Program-made: the position numbers and the translations under genes
In this document: positions 43,743-50,562 of the stretch, piece by piece
Layout: each line of letters opens with the position of its first letter
Numbering within the stretch: the first letter of the stretch is position 1
Source: Perlucidibaca piscinae DSM 21586
GTDB lineage: Bacteria > Pseudomonadota > Gammaproteobacteria > Pseudomonadales > Moraxellaceae
Reading direction: 5' to 3'
DNA length: 64,000 bases
Assembly (NCBI RefSeq): GCF_000420045.1
Contig: NZ_ATUE01000008.1
Span: 186,001 to 250,000 of the forward strand
Notes under the pieces: model-generated
What the model was told of the DNA's origin: nothing
The model's input: the letters and a program-made list of their open reading frames with translations, nothing else
Databases searched by the model: none

Positions 43743-46592
43743 TTATTGACAGGCTTCGCAGTCCGGGTTGTCGATGGAACAGGCCTTGGGCACCGGCGCG
43801 GCTTCCACCATTTCCTCGATCTGGGCCTTGACCGCGTTCAGCGCACCGTCGGAGACGGTGGACTTCTCGGCGGCCGTGGCGCCCATGGCGCGGAGGTAGT
43901 AGGTGGTCTTGAGACCACGGTACCAGGCCATGCGGTAGGTGATGTCGAGCTTCTTGCCGGAAGCTTCGGCCAGATACAAGTTCAGCGACTGGGCCTGGTC
44001 GATCCACTTCTGGCGACGCGATGCCGAGTCGACCAGCCAGCGCGGCTCGATTTCGAACGCGGTGGCGTAGACGGCCTTCATGTCGGCCGGAATGCGGTCG
44101 AGCTTCTGCACCGAGCCCTCGTAGTACTTGAGGTCGTTGACCATGACCGCGTCCCAGAGGCCGCGTGCCTTGAGCTCGTGCACCAGGTAGGGGTTGACCA
44201 CGGTGAACTCGCCCGACAGGTTGGATTTCACGTACAGGTTCTGGTAGGTCGGCTCGATCGACTGCGATACGCCGCAGATGTTCGAGATGGTCGCCGTCGG
44301 GGCGATGGCCATGACATTGGAGTTGCGCATGCCCACGGTCTTGACCTGCTCGCGCAGCGTCGCCCAGTCCAGGGTCTGGCTGAAGTCGACTTCGACATAC
44401 TGGGCGCCACGGTGTTCGGCGATCGCCCACAGCGAGTCGATGGGCAGGATGCCGCGGCTCCACAGCGAGCCCTCGAAGCTGGAGTAGCGGCCACGCTCGG
44501 CGGCCAGCTCGCAGGACGCCTCGATGGCGTAGTAGCTGATGGCTTCCATCGAGCGGTCAGCAAACACCACGGCGTCATTGCTGGCGTAGGCCAGCTTCTG
44601 CACGTAGAGGGCATCCTGGAAGCCCATGATGCCGAGACCGACCGGACGGTGACGCAGGTTGGAGGTTTCCGCCGCCTTCACCGCGTAGTAGTTGATGTCG
44701 ATCACGTTGTCGAGCATGCGCACGGCCGTGCGCACGGTGCGACGCAGCTTGGCCTGGTCGAGGCCGTCGGCGCTGACGTGGTTGACCAGGTTGATCGAGC
44801 CCAGGTTGCAGACCGCGATCTCGTCCTTGCTGGTGTTCAGCGTGATCTCGGTGCACAGGTTGGACGAGTGCACGACACCGGCATGCTGCTGCGGCGAACG
44901 CAGGTTGCAGACGTCCTTGAAGGTGATCCAGGGATGGCCGGTCTCGAACAGCATGGAGAGCATCTTGCGCCACAGGTCCTGGGCCTGGACACGCTTGTAC
45001 AGGCGCATCTGGCCGTTGTCGCACATCTGCTCGTATTCGGTGTAGCGCTGCTCGAAGGCGCGGCCGTAGAGATCATGCAGATCCGGCACGTCGGACGGCG
45101 AGAACAGGGTCCAGCTGCCGTTGTCGAAGACGCGCTTCATGAACAGATCAGGCACCCAGTTGGCGGTGTTCATGTCGTGCGTGCGGCGACGGTCATCGCC
45201 GGTGTTCTTGCGCAGCTCGACGAACTCCTCGATGTCGAGGTGCCAGGTCTCCAGGTAGGCGCAGACCGCGCCCTTGCGCTTGCCACCCTGGTTGACGGCG
45301 ACCGCGGTGTCGTTGGCGACCTTGAGGAAGGGCACCACGCCCTGCGACTTGCCGTTGGTGCCCTTGATGTAGGCGCCCAGCGCGCGCACCGGCGTCCAGT
45401 CGTTGCCGAGACCGCCGGCCCACTTGGACAGCATGGCGTTGTCCTGGATGGCGCCATAGATGCCGTGCAGGTCGTCCGGCACGGTGGTCAGGTAGCACGA
45501 CGACAGCTGCGGACGCAGGGTGCCGGCGTTGAACAGGGTCGGTGTCGAGGCCATGTAGTCGAAGCTCGACATCAGGTCATAGAACTCGATGGCGCGGGCC
45601 TCGCGGTCACCTTGCTCACGCATGGCCAGACCCATGGCGACGCGCATGAAGAAGATCTGCGGCAGCTCGAAACGGATGTCGTTGCTGTGCAGGAAGTAGC
45701 GGTCGTACAGGGTCTGCAGGCCGAGGTAGGTGAACTGGAAGTCACGCTCCGGCTTCAGCGCGGCGCCAAGGCGGGCCAGATCGTAGTCGGCCAGGGCCGG
45801 ATCCAGCAGTTCCAGGCTGATGCCGCGCTGGATGTAGGCGGGCAGGGCCTGCGGGTAGTAGCGCGTCATTTCATCCTGGGTGGCGTCATGGGCAATGCCC
45901 AGGAACTCCAGGGCCTCGGCACGCAGATGATCCATCAGCAGGCGGGCGGTGACGTAGGTGTAGTTCGGCTCCTGCTCGATGAGCACGCGCGCGCACATGA
46001 CCAGCACGTTGTTGATGTCGGCTTCGCGGGCGCCGTCATAGAGGTTGCGCAGGGTGTCCTCGACGATGGCGGTGGACTCGACGCCGGTCAGACCCTCGCA
46101 GGCATTGCTGACCAGTGCCTCGAGACGGCCCAGGTCGAGCAGCTCGCGGCTGCCGTCGGCCTTGATCACGTGCAGGCTGGGGTGATGCTTGACGGCAGGT
46201 GCCTCGGCATCACGGGCGCGGGCGCGCTCGTCACGGTAGAGCACGTAGGCGCGGGCGATCTTGTGTTCGCCGGAGCGCATCAGGGCCAGTTCGACCTGGT
46301 CCTGGATCTCTTCGATGTGCACCATGCCGCCGGTGGGCATGCGGCGGCGGAAGGTGTTGCTGACCATGGTGGTGAGCTGGGCCACGGTTTCGTGGATGCG
46401 CGCCGAGGAGGCGGCTGCCGTGCCCTCCAGCGCCAGGAAGGCCTTGCTGATGGCCAGCGCGATCTTGCTGTCGTCGTAGCCGACCACGGTGCCATTGCGC
46501 TTGATCACGCGCAGCTGGCCCGGTGCCAGCGGGGCGTCGCCAGCCGTCGGGGGAGTGGGGGTCTGGACTTCGGCGAAAATGTCTGTCTGCAT
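43743..46592 (-). CDS. nrdA: Ribonucleotide reductase class Ia, alpha subunit with two ATP-cones
   Basis: NrdA reduces ribonucleoside diphosphates. There appear to be two successive ATP-cone domains (LRVIKRNGTVVGYDDSKI near 27-44 and LHVIKADGSRELLDLGRL further on), as in Pseudomonas aeruginosa. The catalytic region has the radical cysteine in GAVCAYLETWHLDIEEF, the redox pair (LSSCYL and AVCNLGSINL) and the C-terminal thiols CSIDNPDCEACQ. ATG 46592 is chosen because GAGGAAG lies before it; upstream frames extend into the regulatory region. At 949 residues it is longer than E. coli NrdA (761) because of the extra cone. Confidence 0.96.
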   Translation of the reverse strand: MQTDIFAEVQTPTPPTAGDAPLAPGQLRVIKRNGTVVGYDDSKIALAISKAFLALEGTAAASSARIHETVAQLTTMVSNTFRRRMPTGGMVHIEEIQDQVELALMRSGEHKIARAYVLYRDERARARDAEAPAVKHHPSLHVIKADGSRELLDLGRLEALVSNACEGLTGVESTAIVEDTLRNLYDGAREADINNVLVMCARVLIEQEPNYTYVTARLLMDHLRAEALEFLGIAHDATQDEMTRYYPQALPAYIQRGISLELLDPALADYDLARLGAALKPERDFQFTYLGLQTLYDRYFLHSNDIRFELPQIFFMRVAMGLAMREQGDREARAIEFYDLMSSFDYMASTPTLFNAGTLRPQLSSCYLTTVPDDLHGIYGAIQDNAMLSKWAGGLGNDWTPVRALGAYIKGTNGKSQGVVPFLKVANDTAVAVNQGGKRKGAVCAYLETWHLDIEEFVELRKNTGDDRRRTHDMNTANWVPDLFMKRVFDNGSWTLFSPSDVPDLHDLYGRAFEQRYTEYEQMCDNGQMRLYKRVQAQDLWRKMLSMLFETGHPWITFKDVCNLRSPQQHAGVVHSSNLCTEITLNTSKDEIAVCNLGSINLVNHVSADGLDQAKLRRTVRTAVRMLDNVIDINYYAVKAAETSNLRHRPVGLGIMGFQDALYVQKLAYASNDAVVFADRSMEAISYYAIEASCELAAERGRYSSFEGSLWSRGILPIDSLWAIAEHRGAQYVEVDFSQTLDWATLREQVKTVGMRNSNVMAIAPTATISNICGVSQSIEPTYQNLYVKSNLSGEFTVVNPYLVHELKARGLWDAVMVNDLKYYEGSVQKLDRIPADMKAVYATAFEIEPRWLVDSASRRQKWIDQAQSLNLYLAEASGKKLDITYRMAWYRGLKTTYYLRAMGATAAEKSTVSDGALNAVKAQIEEMVEAAPVPKACSIDNPDCEACQ

Positions 46593-46654
46593 GGCTTCCT
46601 CGGCGCGCGATGAGGGGTTGAACGGGTGACGGATTCCTGCCATGCCGGCAGGAA

Positions 46655-46670
46655 ACACCATATCTTGTGT
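46655..46670. promoter_or_regulatory. NrdR box 1
   Basis: ACACCATATCTTGTGT fits the NrdR consensus (ACACwATATnTwGTGT) at nearly every position. It lies in the predicted nrdA leader, about 63 bases before the start codon. Confidence 0.7.
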
Positions 46671-46778
46671 TGTCAGTTGTCGTTTTCAGGCCGCTGGCCA
46701 GGCACTCCGGTTTCTCCGGACCGGATGTGCACATGCGCTGTCGATGACGGGCACATGGGTGGCGGCGTGAGGTGATGC

Positions 46779-46811
46779 CATCAATATATTGTGTGTCACA
46801 TGGGGTGTCTA
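46779..46811 (-). promoter_or_regulatory. nrdA promoter overlapping NrdR box 2
   Basis: On the minus strand TAGACA (46806-46811) and TATATT (46783-46788) are separated by 17 bases. A second NrdR-like site (CATCAATATATTGTGT, 46779-46794) covers the -10 element, so binding would block RNA polymerase. The two NrdR sites are 124 bases apart instead of the usual 31-32. Confidence 0.65.
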
Positions 46812-46854
46812 CTACTACATAGCCGATTTTTCAGGCGCATCGACCAGGCAAAGC

Positions 46855-46897
46855 TGTGGACAAGATGTGGATGGCAGGTGGATCAGACTGGGGATAA
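46855..46897. promoter_or_regulatory. Cluster of three DnaA-box-like sequences
   Basis: TGTGGACAA (46855-46863), TGTGGATGG (46866-46874) and TGGGGATAA (46889-46897) resemble the DnaA box TGTGGATAA with one or two changes each. They are in the same orientation at offsets of 11 and 23 bases, upstream of the nrdA promoter. DnaA regulates nrdAB in E. coli. Confidence 0.45.
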
Positions 46898-47007
46898 CCG
46901 GGTCCGGGCCGGTGCTGGCGCGGCTTTCACGCGACCCCAAGATGTTGTGTTCGCAATGCATGCCGACGAGCCGTGAGGGTAGCCCGGACGGGTTACGGTA
47001 TGCTATC

Positions 47008-47013
47008 TATAAT
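47008..47013 (+). promoter_or_regulatory. Probable -10 element of the two-component operon
   Basis: A consensus TATAAT lies 73 bases before the response regulator start; the -35 region is weak. Confidence 0.45.
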
Positions 47014-47086
47014 GTCTTGAAAGCCATCACAAAATAACAGGATGTTCGCACAGGCCTGCGCGGACATCCGAGAAGGGAGCAATCGC

Positions 47087-47800
47087 ATGGCATCCTACGA
47101 AGCCCCGCCGCGCATCCTGATCGTCGAGGACGATCAGCGCCTGGCTGAACTTACCCAGGAATACCTCATCCGCAACGGGCTCGAAGTCAGCATCGAAGGG
47201 GATGGCCAGCGCGCCATCCGCCGCATCATCGACGAGCAGCCGGACCTGGTGGTGCTGGATCTGATGCTCCCTGGCGCCGACGGTCTCACCGTCTGCCGCG
47301 AGGTGCGCAGCCAGTATCATCAGCCCATCATCATGCTCACTGCCCGCACCGACGACATGGACCAGGTCCTGGGTCTGGAGATGGGTGCCGACGATTACGT
47401 GCCCAAGCCGGTGCAGCCGCGCGTGCTGCTGGCGCGCATCCGGGCCCAGCTGCGTCGTGGCGAGGCCGCTGACACCAGCAGTGCCCAGCGTCTGGTGTTC
47501 GGTGACCTGGTCATCGACAACGGCGCGCGCTCGGTCACCCTGGCCAACGAACTGGTCGACTTCACCAGTGCCGAGTACGACCTGCTCTGGCTGCTGGCCT
47601 CGCATGCCGGCAAGACCCTGTCGCGCGAGGACATCTTCTCCAAGCTGCGGGGCATCGAGTACGACGGCCAGGACCGTTCCATCGACGTGCGCATTTCGCG
47701 CATCCGTCCCAAGATCGGTGATGATCCGGACAGTCCGCGCATCATCAAGACCGTACGCAGCAAGGGCTACCTGTTCGTGAAAGACAGCGGCAACGCCTGA
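47087..47800 (+). CDS. rstA: OmpR-family response regulator (RstA-like)
   Basis: The receiver domain has the acidic pocket (ILIVEDDQRLAELT), the phospho-aspartate in VLDLMLPGADG near residue 60 and the conserved lysine in YVPKPVQPR. A winged-helix DNA-binding domain follows (FTSAEYDLLWLLASHAGK and RSIDVRISRIRPKIG). GGGAG before ATG 47087 selects this start. It is followed one base later by its sensor kinase. The pairing and kinase sequence are closest to RstA/RstB; the signal is unknown. Confidence 0.9.
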   Translation: MASYEAPPRILIVEDDQRLAELTQEYLIRNGLEVSIEGDGQRAIRRIIDEQPDLVVLDLMLPGADGLTVCREVRSQYHQPIIMLTARTDDMDQVLGLEMGADDYVPKPVQPRVLLARIRAQLRRGEAADTSSAQRLVFGDLVIDNGARSVTLANELVDFTSAEYDLLWLLASHAGKTLSREDIFSKLRGIEYDGQDRSIDVRISRIRPKIGDDPDSPRIIKTVRSKGYLFVKDSGNA

Positions 47801-47801
47801 C

Positions 47802-49421
47802 ATGCTGCGTTTCTTCCGCCCTAAAAGCATTTTTGTCAGCATTTACGGCGGAATCCTGCTGGTGACCCTGACGGTCAGTCTGTGCACGTACGCGGTGCTC
47901 AACTACATCAACGACGAGCGTGCACAGGCCTATACCGAGCGCATGTCGACAGCGCTCTTCCACATCACGGCCATTGCCATCGCCCGCCAGGATCCGGAGA
48001 GCCGGGCGCTCTGGGTGCAGGATGCCGAGCAGCTGGTCGGCGCGCCCATGCGCCTGGTCAATGCCCTCGACTTCACGCCGACCCGGCGCGAGCGTCTGCG
48101 TCTCGAGCAGGGCTATGCCGTCGCCCGCCAGGGTGTGGATCAGCGCAGCCAGATCACCATCCGCGTGCCGTTGCCGGGCAAGTCCATCTATCTGGTGTCC
48201 GAGATGGACGGCTTCGGCGAGCGCCAGGCGCGCGCGGCCGCCAACTTCTACCTTGAGGATCTGGCCAACTATCCGGGCCAGGAGTCGGTGCGACTGCGTA
48301 CGCTGGCGCCGTTCATGGGCTTTCCCATGGTGCTCAAGCCCGCCATGGACGTGCCCCTGGATCGCGAGCAGCGTCTGCGCCTGAGCCAGGATGAAGTGGT
48401 GGTCACCTTCCAGGAGCTGTCGTCCTCCGGTCGTTCCTCCATTACCGTGATCGCGCCCAGTCAGTCCGAGCCCGGCAAGCTGCTGGTCATCGGACCGTTC
48501 GACCTGTTCGAGCGCCTGCCCATGGAGTGGCTGGTGCTGGCCGCCATCCTCGCACTGCTGCTGATCACCCTGGGCTCCTACGGCGTCATTCACGCCCTCG
48601 AGGTCAAGCTGCTGGCGGTCGAGGCGACCGTGAAGAAGCTGCGCGAGGGGGATCTGACCGCGCGCGTGACGGTCACTGGCGCCGACGAAATTGCCCGTCT
48701 TGCCGATACGCTCAACCAGATGGCCGGTCACACCAAGCGTCTGCTGGACTCGCAGCGCGAGCTCACCCAGGCGGTGTCGCACGAGTTGCGCACGCCGCTG
48801 GCGCGCCTGCGCTTCGGCATGGAGATGATGGCGGAGAGCCCGGATCCGGACGACCGCCTGCAGCAGCTCGACCAGCTCGACGAGGACATCGCCCAGCTCA
48901 ATCAGCTCATCGACGAGATTCTCACCTATGCCACGCTGGAGCAGGGCACGCCACGGCTGGACTTCGAGCCGGTGGACATGGTGGCCCTGATGGTGCGCAT
49001 CCAGCGCGAGACCGAGGCCTTGCGCAAGCCGGCGCAGCTGATCACCGAGGCCGAGCCCGGTCTGGTGGCCGATGCCGTGCCGCGCTACATCCACCGGGTC
49101 ATCCAGAACCTGGTCGGCAATGCCTTGCGCTATGCCGACAAGACCGTGAAGGCGTCGGTGCACAAGGAAGGCCAGTGGGCGGTGCTGACGGTGGAGGATG
49201 ACGGTCCCGGGATTCCAGAGGAGAGCCGCGATCGTGTCTTCCAGCCCTTCACTCGCCTGGACGACAGCCGCACCCGCAGCACCGGTGGCTACGGCCTCGG
49301 GCTGTCGATCGTCAGCCGCATCGTGTACTGGTTCGGAGGCACCATTCGCGTGGACCGCAGCGAAACGCTGGGCGGTGCCCGCTTCATCATGCGCTGGCCC
49401 ATGCACCAGCCCAGGCTTTGA
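47802..49421 (+). CDS. rstB: Sensor histidine kinase (RstB-like, 539 aa)
   Basis: The protein has an N-terminal helix (FVSIYGGILLVTLTVSLCTY), a periplasmic domain of about 210 residues, a second helix (WLVLAAILALLLITLGSYGV), a HAMP domain, and a kinase core. The phospho-histidine lies in QAVSHELRTPLARLRFGMEM, the wording typical of RstB. ATP-site boxes follow: QNLVGNALRYADK, VEDDGPGIPEES and GGYGLGLSIVSRI. It probably senses an envelope condition and phosphorylates the adjacent regulator. Confidence 0.9.
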   Translation: MLRFFRPKSIFVSIYGGILLVTLTVSLCTYAVLNYINDERAQAYTERMSTALFHITAIAIARQDPESRALWVQDAEQLVGAPMRLVNALDFTPTRRERLRLEQGYAVARQGVDQRSQITIRVPLPGKSIYLVSEMDGFGERQARAAANFYLEDLANYPGQESVRLRTLAPFMGFPMVLKPAMDVPLDREQRLRLSQDEVVVTFQELSSSGRSSITVIAPSQSEPGKLLVIGPFDLFERLPMEWLVLAAILALLLITLGSYGVIHALEVKLLAVEATVKKLREGDLTARVTVTGADEIARLADTLNQMAGHTKRLLDSQRELTQAVSHELRTPLARLRFGMEMMAESPDPDDRLQQLDQLDEDIAQLNQLIDEILTYATLEQGTPRLDFEPVDMVALMVRIQRETEALRKPAQLITEAEPGLVADAVPRYIHRVIQNLVGNALRYADKTVKASVHKEGQWAVLTVEDDGPGIPEESRDRVFQPFTRLDDSRTRSTGGYGLGLSIVSRIVYWFGGTIRVDRSETLGGARFIMRWPMHQPRL

Positions 49422-49488
49422 GCCTGTCGCCAGCCGTGTGTGGCAGTCTGCCAAGGTCCCGCATGCCACCAAAGTCGACTGTTGTCTG

Positions 49489-49503
49489 TTTACGAAACAT
49501 TAC
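49489..49503 (-). promoter_or_regulatory. Candidate OmpR/CpxR-type direct repeat
   Basis: On the minus strand the sequence reads GTAAT-GTTTC-GTAAA, close to the GTAAA-N5-GTAAA form bound by CpxR-like regulators. It is followed, on the plus strand, by TTGACG at 49542-49547. It sits inside a nested inverted repeat (ACTGTTG outer arm and GTCTGT inner arm), so it may instead be part of an RNA fold. Confidence 0.3.
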
Positions 49504-49629
49504 AGACTCGCCACAACAGTTGCATTGAGGGTGACGGTTTTTTGACGCACGCTGTCAACAGATCAAGTGAAGCGACGTCTTCATCACTCATGAGACGTTG
49601 AATCGGTGCTACAGGTCATGGTCTTCTCG

Positions 49630-49655
49630 GGTCCGCATGATGCGGACCTTTTTTT
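49630..49655 (+). terminator. Terminator downstream of rstB
   Basis: GGTCCGCA and TGCGGACC form an eight-base-pair stem with a TGA loop, followed by seven T. It lies 208 bases after the kinase stop, which is far for an mRNA end and leaves room for a short independent RNA. Confidence 0.85.
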
Positions 49656-49829
49656 GCGTTTCTGGCGTAGGCTTTCGCTGACATGCGCTGTCGGCGCTGG
49701 CTGAAAATCCTGCCGGCATTTTGCCCGGCGCGTTCTTCTGTTGTTTTCAAGTTAATGATTCGTCAGCAAGTATTTCAGAATGTAGCGTCGGCCTCGATGC
49801 TCCCTGCGGACGCACCCCCTTGTCCCGTT

Positions 49830-50043
49830 TCTGCCAGGAGCGACAATGCACTCAAGCCATGACGGCTGGATCGCAGGATGCGGTCGATGCGGCAAGGAAT
49901 GTCGCGGCAAGGGAAGCGAGGTCGGAGCACCTCGACTCAGGGATGAGGCACAGGGACGTACGAGCAGGCACAGGATGTGACCGTCGTGTGATCCGGGTGT
50001 GTCGAAGAACGAAAAAGGGGACCGGATGGTCCCCTTTTTCGTT
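49830..50043 (+). ncRNA. Candidate CsrB/RsmZ-like regulatory RNA
   Basis: About 210 bases contain roughly eleven GGA triplets, most as AGGA or AGGGA. Several sit in the loops of perfect or near-perfect short hairpins: CGCA-GGA-TGCG (49872-49882), GCGGCA-AGGAA-TGTCGC (49889-49905), CGAGGT-CGGAGC-ACCTCG (49917-49934), CTCA-GGGA-TGAG (49936-49947) and CACA-GGA-TGTG (49969-49979). It ends in a 16-base-pair terminator stem (50008-50043) whose loop is GGAT. Repeated GGA loops are the hallmark of RNAs that titrate CsrA/RsmA. The 5' end and promoter were not identified and no GacA upstream site was seen. No sensible protein is encoded. Confidence 0.65.
50008..50043. terminator. Terminator of the candidate sRNA, bidirectional
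   Basis: A 16-base stem with A-tract and T-tract on opposite sides can stop rightward transcription of the RNA and leftward transcription from fdxA. Confidence 0.85.
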
Positions 50044-50123
50044 GCATGATACCGCTTATTCGCATGTTGCCGCGCTTCGGCAGACTGATCTCTCTTGCGG
50101 CCGCAGCGCGGGCGTGAGCGGGC

Positions 50124-50447
50124 TCAGCGCTCCAGATGCTGCAGCTTGCCCTTCACGCCATCCCATTCCTTGGCATCGGCCGGGCGCTCGCCAATCTGCG
50201 TGATGTTGGGCCAGATCTCGGCCAGTTCGGCATTGAGCTTGATGAATGGCTTCTGGTCCGCCGGCACCTCGTCTTCCGAGAAGATGGCGTTGGCAGGGCA
50301 CTCCGGTTCGCAGAGCGCGCAATCGATGCACTCGTCGGGGTGAATGACCAGGAAGTTGGGGCCTTCATAGAAGCAGTCGACCGGGCAGACTTCCACGCAG
50401 TCCTGATATTTGCACTTGATGCAGTTTTCGGTAACGACGAACGTCAT
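50124..50447 (-). CDS. fdxA: Seven-iron ferredoxin FdxA
   Basis: The 107-residue protein starts MTFVVTENCIKCKYQDCVEV and contains the two cluster motifs, CIKCKYQDCVEVCP (with the changed spacing of a 3Fe-4S site) and CIDCALCEPECP for the 4Fe-4S cluster. This is the Azotobacter FdI/FdxA type of low-potential electron carrier. It lies beside mutS, as in many gammaproteobacteria. Confidence 0.96.
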   Translation of the reverse strand: MTFVVTENCIKCKYQDCVEVCPVDCFYEGPNFLVIHPDECIDCALCEPECPANAIFSEDEVPADQKPFIKLNAELAEIWPNITQIGERPADAKEWDGVKGKLQHLER

Positions 50448-50562
50448 GGCGCAGACCCCGAGTGTCAGGTTCGAAAAGTGGCGCGTAGTTTAATGCCCAG
50501 ACCAGGGCAAGGCAATCGACGTGCCTGCTCCGGGGCGGCCCATGGCCATGCCCGTACCGGAC

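Noticed and set aside
43353..46613. Open frame of 1086 codons on the plus strand opposite nrdA and nrdB
   Set aside because: It lies wholly antisense to ribonucleotide reductase genes with conserved motifs; long shadows are expected at this GC content.
46789..47037. Open frame of 82 codons on the plus strand upstream of rstA
   Set aside because: It runs through the nrdA promoter, DnaA-like boxes and the rstA -10 box, has no ribosome site and an amino-acid composition unlike neighbouring proteins.
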